From the NCBI GenBank assembly GCA_964631375.1, contig CAZVYQ010000012.1, positions 1-61,243 on the forward strand: a stretch of DNA of 61,243 nucleotides, read 5' to 3'. The notes beneath the pieces were generated by a model that saw only the letters and a program-made list of their open reading frames with translations, did no database searches and had not been told where the DNA came from. The DNA comes from JAAYYM01 sp964631375 (GTDB taxonomy: Bacteria; Bacillota; Clostridia; Lachnospirales; Lachnospiraceae). The position numbers and the translations under genes were made by a program. This document shows positions 43,795-52,612 of the stretch, in pieces; within the stretch, counting starts at the first letter, position 1, and every line of letters starts with the position of its first letter.

Positions 43795-44865
43795 TTATCT
43801 TAATCCCTTTGCCTGACACAGACTGACTAACTCTCCGGCAGTATGATGCGTCACATATTCATCATAATTTCCGGTATAATCCCAGAGACTGTGGAACAGA
43901 TCAACTTCTTTTTGTGTAAAGCCTGTACCTTGATATGTCCATACATAGGGACTTGCTGCAGCTGCGGCTGCTGCAGCTGCCTGTTGCTGTGCAACCAGAT
44001 CTGCTGCCGCCTGTTGTTCTGCAGCTGCTTTGGCTGCTGCATCATCTGCTGCCTTTTTATCTGCCGCTGCCTGTGTGTTATCAGAAGTTGCCTCTATTTT
44101 GGTTTCTTCTTTCTTTTCCTCTTCCTTCTTCTCTTCTTCCTCTTTTTTTCCTGCTTCTAACTCGGCTTTTTTCTGTTCTGCTTCTTCCTCAGTTACCTCT
44201 ATTAGAAATTCTGTTTTAATATATGCTTCTCCGCCTTCATATTCAAGCTTCGTCCAGTCCTCAACATCCTCAATCTTTTTGAATACTTCTCCGATATCGG
44301 CTAGACTTTTAACTTCTCCATCTGTTCCCGGAGTTGCTCTGACCTTAACCTTGTCTGTTGTGATGACATATTTCTGAGCTGCTGCCGCTGCTGCTTCTGC
44401 TTCGGCCTGTGCCTGTGCTTCTGCTGCGAGTCTTGCTTCTTCCTCTGCTTTTGCCTGTGCTGCCGCTGCTTCCTCTGCCACACGCTTTTGATCTACTATA
44501 TTGAAGGTAAGAGAATTACTCTCAACCTCTGAATCCCAATCTCGTACCACCACAGTAATCGTTCCTTCGGCCATGGTGTGCATCGTGAATTTCCCTTTTT
44601 CTGTTTCAGATGGTGTAATGGTTGCATAACCATTATCTGCAATATACTCTGCCTTCTTCAGGCTGGCATTCTTTGGATCAGTGACAACTGAAAACGTATA
44701 ATCCGTATCAATATCCAGTTCCTGTTCAGCAAAATCAGGAGAAATCTGTATACTCTTTAATGATGTCAAAGCTCTAAAGATAAAAAAGCCTCCTATAATA
44801 AGACCCAAAATAAGTACGACCGTAATACCCGAAACAATTAACTGTAATTTCCTTTTCTTTTTCAT
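43795..44865 (-). CDS. Membrane-anchored Ig-like/SH3b protein with Ala-rich coiled arms
   Basis: 356 aa. Order: a basic N-terminus and one membrane helix (about 8-31); a BIG2/Ig-like domain (about 36-125); an Ala/Glu coiled stretch (128-164); a bacterial SH3 domain (about 166-224, VKVRATPGTDGEVKSLADIG); a long Lys/Glu-rich coiled stretch (225-260); an Ala/Gln tract (265-305); and a small C-terminal region (YQGTGFTQKEVDLFHSLWDY). SH3b domains usually bind cell-wall peptide, so a wall-attached spacer or scaffold is inferred. The start (MKKKRK) was chosen; an ATG four codons upstream is also close to GGAG. It precedes the membrane protein/phosphoesterase pair with an 82-bp gap. Confidence 0.8.
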   Translation of the reverse strand: MKKKRKLQLIVSGITVVLILGLIIGGFFIFRALTSLKSIQISPDFAEQELDIDTDYTFSVVTDPKNASLKKAEYIADNGYATITPSETEKGKFTMHTMAEGTITVVVRDWDSEVESNSLTFNIVDQKRVAEEAAAAQAKAEEEARLAAEAQAQAEAEAAAAAAQKYVITTDKVKVRATPGTDGEVKSLADIGEVFKKIEDVEDWTKLEYEGGEAYIKTEFLIEVTEEEAEQKKAELEAGKKEEEEKKEEEKKEETKIEATSDNTQAAADKKAADDAAAKAAAEQQAAADLVAQQQAAAAAAAAASPYVWTYQGTGFTQKEVDLFHSLWDYTGNYDEYVTHHTAGELVSLCQAKGLR

Positions 44866-44985
44866 AACACATCTCACTCCGTGATATTTTTATATAACTC
44901 AACTAAAATATCATATCACATTCTCGCAAAAATGGAAGAGTAAATTATGAAAATTATGGTATTTAAATGGTATATTTTAGTATTT

Positions 44986-45681
44986 TTAGGTAGTTCTATA
45001 TGTCTTAACACAAGGATATTTTCGGTGAAGCTGGTCAATCAGTTCATAATGTCCCCATAGATGCATTGGGTAGATTTCATCTGCACCAACCTGATCGATA
45101 TAATATCGAAGTCCCAGATCATAATATTCCTCAAGACGTGGGTCAGTAGGAATAAATGCTGCATCTACATGTCTTCCCTTAAGCAGATCAATTTCCTGGC
45201 AATATCGTTCCTCCATCAGTCGATTACCCTGTTTGGTATAACCCTTCCAGTGCCACCAGTTCAGGTCACCGGCATGATAGATGGTGTGTTCATCAAAGGA
45301 AACCAGAAAAGCAACCCCCTGATCCGTTGATCGCAATGTCTCCACAGTGATATCCCCAAGTTCCAGCTTGATATGGCTCTTTGCTGAAATGATATGCTCC
45401 TGTATATGTGCATCGATTCCATTTCGTTCCAGATATTTATCATTCAGTTTTATATCATTTCCCAAAACATACGTTGTTTTTTTGTATTTCTTTATAAAAT
45501 CAAAGATACACAGATTAAAATGGTCTGCATGCTTATGACTTGCAAATACATAAAGAGAAGCCTCCGGAGAAAACTCCGGAAGCGTTCCTTCAAAATAATC
45601 AAACAATAAAACGATCTGATGTCCGTTTTGTAATTGCTCCTCTACTGCAAACGAACTGTGATGAATATAAGTGATCTTCAT
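44986..45681 (-). CDS. MBL-fold metal-dependent hydrolase, UlaG-like
   Basis: 231 aa. The metallo-beta-lactamase fold with the motif SHKHADHF (His49, His51, Asp53, His54), a later His in YHAGDLNWW (Asp) and a C-terminal YPMHLWG (His). Size and motifs match the UlaG/RomA-like subgroup of unknown substrates. It is cytoplasmic. It follows the AraC/GyrI gene with a 34-bp gap and may be co-transcribed with it. Confidence 0.87.
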   Translation of the reverse strand: MKITYIHHSSFAVEEQLQNGHQIVLLFDYFEGTLPEFSPEASLYVFASHKHADHFNLCIFDFIKKYKKTTYVLGNDIKLNDKYLERNGIDAHIQEHIISAKSHIKLELGDITVETLRSTDQGVAFLVSFDEHTIYHAGDLNWWHWKGYTKQGNRLMEERYCQEIDLLKGRHVDAAFIPTDPRLEEYYDLGLRYYIDQVGADEIYPMHLWGHYELIDQLHRKYPCVKTYRTT

Positions 45682-45715
45682 AACCTTGCCTCATGTTCCA
45701 AAGTATCTGTTTCAC

Positions 45716-46570
45716 TCAGGCCTTCTTAACCGGAATCCATACCTCATAGACTGCATTCATGGGATCGGGGTTCAGATATACCTCTACATCCGGCCCATTA
45801 TCATACTCATAGCCTGATGTCGGCAGCCATTCTGTTACTATGCGTCTCTCTAGTTCCTGCATGGATTGTGATGTCCCACTACCCGGGAAGATCGCCCATG
45901 TAAATGACGGAACTGTAAATTCCTCGAATTCTCCTGCCTCCTGTGTCGTTGCTACAGAGATCAAGTAACGCCAGTTCTCGTTATCGCCTGTAACACTGAT
46001 CCCCAACACTCCCTTGGGCTCACTGTCCATCATACCTGCCAGCTTCGGAAGAATTCCCTCAGCTACTGCTTTCTGCCACATTTGAGGTACAACCTCGAAA
46101 TTCTTCTCAATCTCCTTATGAAGTTCTGCTGCAATACCAACAATGCGAAATGCTTCTTTCTTTTCAATTCTGTAATTCATTTCCTCTGATCCTTTCACGG
46201 TTATTTTAAAGCTGATCGGTGGAAATGCCTTGAGACTGATGCCCTGCTCTCTCACAGTAGACGGAGCAACACAATGTACACCCTGAAATGCTCTGTTGAA
46301 TGCAGTTGGTGAGCTATAGCCATATTTCAATGCAATATCAATAATCTTATTTTCAGGATCCAACAATTCAGCTGCTGCCAATGACATTCTCCGTCTGCGT
46401 ATGTATTCAGACAATGATACATTCGCCATATAAGCAAACATTCGCTGAAAATGATAGGTGGAGCAGCATGCAATCCTTGCTGCCTCATCATAATTGACTT
46501 CCTCTGTGATATGCTCCTCGATGTAATTGATAGCTCTGTTCAATCTCTCGATCCATTCCATTTCTCTCAA
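45716..46570 (-). CDS. AraC-family regulator with C-terminal GyrI-like effector domain
   Basis: 284 aa. The N-terminal AraC DNA-binding domain (about 5-108) carries IACCSTYHFQRMFAYMANVS and the second helix-turn-helix IIDIALKYGYSSPTAFNRAF. The C-terminal GyrI-like/SOUL domain (about 125-284) binds small molecules, often cationic drugs, as in Rob- or SAV-type regulators. Possible target: the downstream MBL hydrolase gene; the neighbouring ABC-F gene is separated by a hairpin. Confidence 0.92.
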   Translation of the reverse strand: MREMEWIERLNRAINYIEEHITEEVNYDEAARIACCSTYHFQRMFAYMANVSLSEYIRRRRMSLAAAELLDPENKIIDIALKYGYSSPTAFNRAFQGVHCVAPSTVREQGISLKAFPPISFKITVKGSEEMNYRIEKKEAFRIVGIAAELHKEIEKNFEVVPQMWQKAVAEGILPKLAGMMDSEPKGVLGISVTGDNENWRYLISVATTQEAGEFEEFTVPSFTWAIFPGSGTSQSMQELERRIVTEWLPTSGYEYDNGPDVEVYLNPDPMNAVYEVWIPVKKA

Positions 46571-46606
46571 CTCCTTTTATATCTTATCTCCGTAAACAGG
46601 ATTCGT

Positions 46607-46635
46607 CCTCTCTTTTCATGCACAAAAAAGAGAGG
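46607..46635 (-). terminator. Hairpin between ABC-F and AraC genes
   Basis: A perfect 10-bp stem CCTCTCTTTT/AAAAGAGAGG with a 9-nt loop lies 9 nt beyond the ABC-F stop codon. There is no clear U tract after it, so termination strength is uncertain. Confidence 0.4.
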
Positions 46636-46643
46636 TCTGTGAT

Positions 46644-48470
46644 CTATCCTTTATGACTGTTCATCTGTTCTGCTATTTCATTCAAATAAACCCATCGCTC
46701 CATCTTCTGTTCCAATGCCGTCTCAACGTTTTCCTTATCCTGTACAAGGGTTTGCAGTCTGGAATACTCTGTCGCTGCTCCTGCAATTTCTGTCTCAAGA
46801 GCAGATATTTTATCCTCCAGATCTGCGATATCCTGATCAATATGTTCGTATTCCTTTTGTTCCTGATAACTCAATTTTACTCTTATATCCGGTTGTTTCC
46901 AAGCTTTTTTCGAATTTGTACTTGAGCTTTGTTCAGAGATTTCTGATCTGTTCCGATTTTGTTTCCGGTCACTCTCCTCAGTCTCTTCAAGCACTGCATT
47001 TCGGTAGTCTGTGTAGTTACCCTCATACTGCCTGATCACACCGTCTCCTTCAAAGGCAAGGATTCTGCCGGCAAGCTTATCAAGAAAATACCGATCATGG
47101 GACACTGCGATTACGATTCCCTCAAAGCTCTGCAGATAATCTTCCAGTACTGTTAAGGTATGTATGTCCAGATCATTGGTCGGCTCATCCAAAATCAGTA
47201 GATTCGGAGCCTCCATCAAAATCTTTAATAAATATAGTCTGCGTTTCTCTCCACCGGAAAGCTTAGCAATCTGGCTATATTGCAGCTCGCTGTCAAACAG
47301 AAACTTCTCACACATCGAAGATGCTGTAATCAGACCATCCTTGGTCGGAATATACTCTGCTGTATCCTTGATATAATCAATCACACGACTATTCTCATCA
47401 AGTGCTTCATTTTCCTGAGAAAAATACCCGATCTTAACCGTTATTCCTATATCAACCCTGCCACTGTCCGGCTTCAGATGCTCTGTCAGGATCTTCAGAA
47501 GTGTTGTTTTGCCGCAGCCATTATGTCCTACAATACCAATTCGTTCCTTCTGTAAGAAGATATAGGAAAAATCACGAATCAGAATATGTCCGTCATAAGC
47601 CTTGCTGATATGTTCAAATTCTGCAGTCTTCTTACCAAGTCTCGTGTATGCAGACTGAATCTCCACTGTTCCATCTGTCTCAATCTGATCTCTGTCACGC
47701 AGTGCTTCAAATCTCTGGATATGAGCCTTCTGTTTGGTTGATCTGGCTCTGGCACCACGTTGCATCCATGCAAGTTCACTTCGAAAAAGGCTGGCATTTT
47801 TTCGTTCTGTCGCCACTACCTGTGCTTCTCTCTCTGCCTTCATCTCTACAAACTTCGAGTAATTGGCTGCGTATGCATACAACTCACCCTTATCCAGTTC
47901 AAAGATTCTGGTAGTGACTTCATCCAAAAAGTAACGATCATGTGTCACCATCAAGATCGCACCACAATAACGATTCAATGTCTCCTCCAGCCATTCTGTC
48001 ATGGCACTGTCCAAATGGTTCGTCGGCTCATCCAAAATCAAGAAATCAGATGGCAAAAGCAATGTTCTCGCAAGAGCAACTCGCTTTTTCTGCCCGCCGG
48101 ATAGTAGCTCAGGATTGCCATTCACATCTGTAATCCCGAGTTTCTGAAGCATCGCTGTCGCCTCTCCCTCAATATTACGATAGCTCTCCTCTGCCTGCTG
48201 CCCCTCTGTCACATACTCTAAGATGGTCTGTTCCGGTTGAAATACCGGATTCTGTGGAAGATAAGCAATCCGCAGCCCTGAACGATATGTGACCGTACCT
48301 TCGTCACTCTCTTCCTCTCCTGCAAGGATCTTGAGCAATGTCGACTTACCTGTCCCATTGATTCCAATTAAGCCAATACGATCCCTATCGTCAATTCCAA
48401 ACGAGAGTTTATGAAACAACTGTCTTTCGGCATAACTTTTCACAATGCTCTCTGCTGTTAATATATTCAT
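46644..48470 (-). CDS. ABC-F ATPase, Uup-like with C-terminal coiled coil
   Basis: 608 aa with two ATP-binding cassettes and no membrane helix. Cassette 1 has GINGTGKST, LSGGQKKRVALA and LILDEPTNHLD; cassette 2 has GHNGCGKTT, LSGGEKRRLYLL and LILDEPTNDLD. The P-site-interaction linker is between them (about 200-290). The C-terminal region (about 530-605) is a two-helix coiled coil, the Uup CTD type. ABC-F proteins act on ribosomes or on branched DNA; the Uup form is not primarily an antibiotic-resistance factor. It starts 21 bp after the PanE-like gene and is probably the last gene of the long lar transcript. Confidence 0.9.
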   Translation of the reverse strand: MNILTAESIVKSYAERQLFHKLSFGIDDRDRIGLIGINGTGKSTLLKILAGEEESDEGTVTYRSGLRIAYLPQNPVFQPEQTILEYVTEGQQAEESYRNIEGEATAMLQKLGITDVNGNPELLSGGQKKRVALARTLLLPSDFLILDEPTNHLDSAMTEWLEETLNRYCGAILMVTHDRYFLDEVTTRIFELDKGELYAYAANYSKFVEMKAEREAQVVATERKNASLFRSELAWMQRGARARSTKQKAHIQRFEALRDRDQIETDGTVEIQSAYTRLGKKTAEFEHISKAYDGHILIRDFSYIFLQKERIGIVGHNGCGKTTLLKILTEHLKPDSGRVDIGITVKIGYFSQENEALDENSRVIDYIKDTAEYIPTKDGLITASSMCEKFLFDSELQYSQIAKLSGGEKRRLYLLKILMEAPNLLILDEPTNDLDIHTLTVLEDYLQSFEGIVIAVSHDRYFLDKLAGRILAFEGDGVIRQYEGNYTDYRNAVLEETEESDRKQNRNRSEISEQSSSTNSKKAWKQPDIRVKLSYQEQKEYEHIDQDIADLEDKISALETEIAGAATEYSRLQTLVQDKENVETALEQKMERWVYLNEIAEQMNSHKG

Positions 48471-48491
48471 TTCCCGCCTCCAAGAACTGTC

Positions 48492-49427
48492 TTAAAACAC
48501 CCCATCGTTTTTATCTTCCAATACCTTAATCGCATGATATAGGAATTCGTTGATCGGAGTTTCTACACCCACCTCTTTGCCAAGTCTCATGACAGTTCCG
48601 GCAAACATATCTACTTCTGTCTTTCTGCCTGCCTCAATATCCTGTAAAGTAGAGGGACGGCCATCCTTATTGATCTTCTTTAATGTCTCTCCCTGTTTTC
48701 TGATATCCTCCTCACCAAGCATAATCCCTTTCTTGTTTGCAATTGCAACCACCTCACGCATTGCCATCTCTCGAAGATGATTGGCATGCTCATCACAGTG
48801 CCACGCGCCAAATGGTATCCCCAGAACTGCCGCAGTCTGATTCTCCGCTACATTACACATGAACTTATGCCATAAGGCAAAGATCATGTCCTTTTGTATC
48901 ACAGATTTGATCTTGGCACTTTCAAATAGGTTCTTTACAGCCTGTACACGCTCTGAATATATTTCATTAATCTTCTCTCCGAACTCCATATGTGCAAAAT
49001 TCGGATTAAAATGTAGTTCATTCTGATTGGTCACAGTCACACTGACTCTGGCTAGAGAATAGAGGATTCGCTCATAGCCATATGTTTCTGCTACGATGTC
49101 CTCACTTTCGATTCCGTTGAGTGGTGACATGATCACAGTATCAGGTCCTACCTGATTACGTACCTCTTCTATTGCCTGCCTTAAACCTGTAAATTTAGTA
49201 ATGATAATCACCAGATCTGCATAACCTGTCTCTTCATCAGGATCTACCACACGAAAAGACATCGGGACTCCGTTGACGATCAATCCATTTTTTTCAATCC
49301 TCTCCTTACGTGATCCACCTGCTACGATTCGTAAGTTTTCTTTTCCTAAGACACGCTGCAGATTGGACGCCAGATAACCGCCGATGCCTCCCAATCCAAT
49401 CAATGCAACTGTTTCGATTTTCTTCAT
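48492..49427 (-). CDS. Ketopantoate reductase family (PanE/ApbA) 2-oxoacid reductase
   Basis: 311 aa. The N-terminal Rossmann motif GLGGIGGYLA (about 12-21) binds the dinucleotide, and the helical C-terminal domain has the catalytic Lys in ALWHKFMCNVAENQ and the SxxxD/E region RPSTLQDIEAGRKTE. Classical role: reduction of 2-ketopantoate to D-pantoate for CoA. In lactic acid bacteria a PanE homologue reduces branched 2-ketoacids to D-2-hydroxyacids, which is notable because this gene follows the lar genes; no other pantothenate gene is present. Its start overlaps the AlkD-like stop by 4 bp. Confidence 0.85.
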   Translation of the reverse strand: MKKIETVALIGLGGIGGYLASNLQRVLGKENLRIVAGGSRKERIEKNGLIVNGVPMSFRVVDPDEETGYADLVIIITKFTGLRQAIEEVRNQVGPDTVIMSPLNGIESEDIVAETYGYERILYSLARVSVTVTNQNELHFNPNFAHMEFGEKINEIYSERVQAVKNLFESAKIKSVIQKDMIFALWHKFMCNVAENQTAAVLGIPFGAWHCDEHANHLREMAMREVVAIANKKGIMLGEEDIRKQGETLKKINKDGRPSTLQDIEAGRKTEVDMFAGTVMRLGKEVGVETPINEFLYHAIKVLEDKNDGVF

Positions 49428-50128
49428 ATACTGCCTCCTTTGACCTTCAGTGATTTTAGATAACGTTTCTGCTCATCTGTGATCCGATAACTCTCAACTG
49501 CCTTTTGTATTGTTTTATTATGAATCCAGTCATCCAGCCGTTTCTCCTGAATGATAGGCAATGTTACCTCATACTGCTTTGCCAGCGCTGTTGCAAAATA
49601 CCATGCAATCATCATTCTGATGTAATATTCTTCTGAACTGACCGCTGCCACCAATTCATTGATCTCGGGCGAAAAAGCATCATCCAGGAAATAATTCATC
49701 ATGACTTCTATGCCAAAGCGTACTGTATATGTGTCCTTCGCCAACATCCATTGCTTCGCCTGTTCATACACTTCGGACTGATGTTTTGCAAATATCCTCG
49801 GCTTCATGGAATCACAAGTAGCCCAGTTATCTACATATGGTAAAAACACATCCACCGCCTGTACTGCACGGTTATAATCCTTGATGGTTTCGATGATAAA
49901 TGCATGTAGATTGTTTTCCTCATAATAATAATGTGGTAGTTTTTGAATAAACTGTTCCGCTTCCGGTGTCTTCGCAAATTGTTTTGCAAACTTTCTAAGA
50001 ACCGGTGTACGAATTCCGATAATCCGATCAGGATCTATCGTCGGTATCAACTTCGCATGAAACTCTTTATACTCTTTATCCTGCAATGCAAATAACTGCT
50101 TTTGTATCGACTGTTCCAACTGATCCAT
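49424..50128 (-). CDS. AlkD-like DNA alkylation repair protein
   Basis: 234 aa, a single all-helical HEAT-like domain. Segments typical of the family are GIRTPVLRKFAKQ, VDNWATCDSMKP (the DNA-binding aromatic and Asp), VRFGIEVMMNYFLDD and MIAWYFATALAKQY. AlkD enzymes remove alkylated bases. The start was chosen at the ATG 6 nt after GGAGG (MDQLEQS), within a frame that runs upstream into larO. It lies between larO and the panE-like gene in what looks like one transcript; no functional link to nickel is known. Confidence 0.88.
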   Translation of the reverse strand: MDQLEQSIQKQLFALQDKEYKEFHAKLIPTIDPDRIIGIRTPVLRKFAKQFAKTPEAEQFIQKLPHYYYEENNLHAFIIETIKDYNRAVQAVDVFLPYVDNWATCDSMKPRIFAKHQSEVYEQAKQWMLAKDTYTVRFGIEVMMNYFLDDAFSPEINELVAAVSSEEYYIRMMIAWYFATALAKQYEVTLPIIQEKRLDDWIHNKTIQKAVESYRITDEQKRYLKSLKVKGGSI

Positions 50129-50165
50129 AATGTCCTCCATATCTGATTCTTTCACTGTCTGTACT

Positions 50166-50903
50166 TTATCTTTTTGATAACGATAACGGCAATTCCAACC
50201 CACAGCTTTCCAATAACACCTCATCTGACAGAATTTCTTCTGTAGGTCCGTCTTTGACGATCTGTCCATCTGATAAGAGAATGGTTCTCTCGCAACAATC
50301 CCATATCATATCAAGATCATGTGACGCGATCAACTTAAGTCCTGAGATTTCATTTAAAATGTGAATGAGATTTCTGCGATTTTTCGGGTCCAGTGCAGTG
50401 GAGGGTTCATCTAGCAGTAAAATGTCAGGCTGCATTGATAATATGGTTGCAATCGATACCAATTTCTTTTCGCCACCGGATAAACGATAGATCTGTCGAT
50501 CCTTGAGAGCATCCATATGCACCATTTTCAATGCTTCACAAACCCGTTCCTCTACGTCCTGTTTAGAGTATCCATAGTTTCGCGGGGCAAACGCTACATC
50601 CTCATAGACTGTAGGCATGAATAACTGACTGTCTGAATCTTGAAAAACATATCCCAGTTGACTACGTATCGTTTTCAATGTCTTTTTTTCTACATGGATT
50701 CCATTGACTCTCACGCTTCCCTGATATTCCAATAGCAACCCTGTCAATATTTTCAATAACGTCGATTTACCGACTCCGTTTGCACCTATAATCCCTATGT
50801 TTTCATTTTCATCTGCCTGAAACCCGATATCAGAAAAAATTCTTCTTGCCTCAGGATGCGAACTATAGGAAAATGTCAAATGTTCTATCTCTATCTTTTT
50901 CAT
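50166..50903 (-). CDS. larO: Nickel ECF-type ABC transporter ATPase LarO (CbiO/NikO-like)
   Basis: 245 aa. Walker A GANGVGKST, the Q loop in YVFQDSDSQLF (energy-coupling-factor hallmark), signature LSGGEKKLVSIA and Walker B DILLLDEPSTALD. It forms the ATPase of an ECF importer with LarQ and LarMN, encoded directly upstream. Related CbiO proteins serve cobalt import; nickel is inferred from linkage to larB, larC and larE. Confidence 0.88.
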   Translation of the reverse strand: MKKIEIEHLTFSYSSHPEARRIFSDIGFQADENENIGIIGANGVGKSTLLKILTGLLLEYQGSVRVNGIHVEKKTLKTIRSQLGYVFQDSDSQLFMPTVYEDVAFAPRNYGYSKQDVEERVCEALKMVHMDALKDRQIYRLSGGEKKLVSIATILSMQPDILLLDEPSTALDPKNRRNLIHILNEISGLKLIASHDLDMIWDCCERTILLSDGQIVKDGPTEEILSDEVLLESCGLELPLSLSKR

Positions 50904-50908
50904 TACGT

Positions 50909-51604
50909 TTATCTGGATTCCTCTCTGTATTCTCCGTCATATCCACGCAAGAGCATGCTCTCATACACGACCTGTGCCCTATCAATGCTACGCAATAGCA
51001 ACTGACCGATAAAAGATCCCCAGGTTTCAATCCTGATCCCTCTATGACCCGGCGATCTGAGCTGATAAGCCTGCTGCATCCGCTCTACTTCCTTGAGCAG
51101 CACGATTACATATCTGCAGATCAATTCAAACATCATCACAAAGCTTTTGGGGAGATGCAGTTGACGCATCGCCCTACACAGTTTACTGACAGAGGTTGTA
51201 ACCATCAGCAGATAAGATGTCATAACGGTCAGAATACCCTTCATGATCAAACTCAACATAGAAATCATACCACCGGTGATTACCAATCTCCCGACTTTGG
51301 CAATCGGCGTCCTGTCCAGAAAAGGATTGATCATACCTACCGCACAGACCAATAAAAGTACTGCTCCAAGTCCCTTTGCGTTTTTCAGGACAGGAACACG
51401 GCCTGCCACAATTACAACAAGCAGGCCGATTCCCAATCCAATCAAGCTCTTAATATCATATTTATCACAGGAAACAACCATCAGGATATATACTAATGTC
51501 ATGATCAGTTTCAGTAAAGGCGGCACTCGGTTCAGCCATCTGTCCTGTGCTGCTGCCGTATCGATATGGTGCATATCATGAATCGCATTGCTGATCTTAC
51601 TCAT
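50909..51604 (-). CDS. larQ: Nickel ECF transporter transmembrane subunit LarQ (CbiQ/EcfT-like)
   Basis: 231 aa with four to five membrane helices and the cytoplasmic Ala-Arg-Gly-like coupling region YQLRSPGHRG and AQVVYESMLLRGYDG. It couples the ATPase LarO with the substrate-binding unit LarMN. The start (MSKIS) follows AAGGAAG, and overlaps larMN by 8 bp. Confidence 0.87.
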   Translation of the reverse strand: MSKISNAIHDMHHIDTAAAQDRWLNRVPPLLKLIMTLVYILMVVSCDKYDIKSLIGLGIGLLVVIVAGRVPVLKNAKGLGAVLLLVCAVGMINPFLDRTPIAKVGRLVITGGMISMLSLIMKGILTVMTSYLLMVTTSVSKLCRAMRQLHLPKSFVMMFELICRYVIVLLKEVERMQQAYQLRSPGHRGIRIETWGSFIGQLLLRSIDRAQVVYESMLLRGYDGEYREESR

Positions 51605-52610
51605 CTTTCCGCTTCCTTTGTCTGATCTTTGGTATATAAGCACATAACATGAGCAGCGCCACTACAATCAATCCTCCGATCACACCCGAAAATGATGTTC
51701 CAAGAATCGTATCAGAACCCTTAAACGCATAATCCGGTAATAGTGCAGTTGTATCCTGTACCTGCTTCACTGTGTCATATACAGCACCCGAAGAAGCAAC
51801 CTCTGTAGTGCCTGTGACCTGTTTGATCGACCACTCCAGTCCGTCAGGATCAGCAGAAGCCGCCAGAGACACAAGTCCTCCTATCACCAATGCAGTCGCT
51901 GCCAAAATCATGACCGTATTTCCATAGGACAGTTTACCCCTTCGCCCTACAGAGTTCTCTGTCTGTTTCTGATATCCCCATAGTAACTCAGGTCTGGCCT
52001 CATAGATAAAACATAATACTGCAGATGTGATCAGCCCCTCCACAAATCCAATCGCCAGATGAATTGGCTGCATGGCAGCAATAAATACGCCAAACGGCAA
52101 TTCTGTAATACCAGAAGCCAGCGTCTGTAACACAACCGAAAATGCTCCTAACTGAAGTGTCAGTACACAGCCAATCAGGGATGCTATTAGAATCCTACGC
52201 TTGGAAAACCCATTTTTCATAATGAGTCTCCATACAACCAAAACGCCTACAAAACATCCATAGAACGCCATATTCCATATATTACAGCCCAGTGCCAGAA
52301 TCCCGCCGTCTGCAAACAACAGGCATTGGATCAACAATACTCCTATCATTGTCAAAAATCCTGCATATGGTCCCAAAATAGCAGACAATAACATTCCTCC
52401 GCATAAATGCCCTGAGGAGCCTGTTCCCGGTATTGAAAAATTCACCATTTGTGTCGCAAACACAAACGCCCCCATGACGCCCATCACAGGAATCCGTTTC
52501 TCATCGTCCTCCAGTTTTACCTTTCTGATCGCATATCCCATTGCTGCTGCAGAACAAACATACATTGTCCCTGCAACCGCAGGCGATACCAGTGCATCTG
52601 CCATATGCAT
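51597..52610 (-). CDS. larMN: Nickel transport protein LarMN (CbiM-CbiN fusion)
   Basis: 337 aa. Residues 1-210 are a CbiM/NikM-type substrate-binding membrane protein with the diagnostic N-terminus MHMADALVSP (His2 is a metal ligand in NikM). HLCGGMLLSAILGPYAGF carries further ligands. The C-terminal part (about 230-330) has the CbiN/PDGL layout: helix, SADPDGLEWSIKQ, external loop, second helix. Fusion of the M and N components is the arrangement called LarMN in lactobacilli. It begins 2 bp after larE. Confidence 0.88.
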   Translation of the reverse strand: MHMADALVSPAVAGTMYVCSAAAMGYAIRKVKLEDDEKRIPVMGVMGAFVFATQMVNFSIPGTGSSGHLCGGMLLSAILGPYAGFLTMIGVLLIQCLLFADGGILALGCNIWNMAFYGCFVGVLVVWRLIMKNGFSKRRILIASLIGCVLTLQLGAFSVVLQTLASGITELPFGVFIAAMQPIHLAIGFVEGLITSAVLCFIYEARPELLWGYQKQTENSVGRRGKLSYGNTVMILAATALVIGGLVSLAASADPDGLEWSIKQVTGTTEVASSGAVYDTVKQVQDTTALLPDYAFKGSDTILGTSFSGVIGGLIVVALLMLCAYIPKIRQRKRKDE

Positions 52611-52612
52611 GA

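Noticed and set aside
50166..52610. Cobalt transporter for B12 synthesis
   Set aside because: The ECF proteins are CbiMNQO-like, but no cobalamin gene is present and the genes are fused to the lar cluster, so nickel is preferred.
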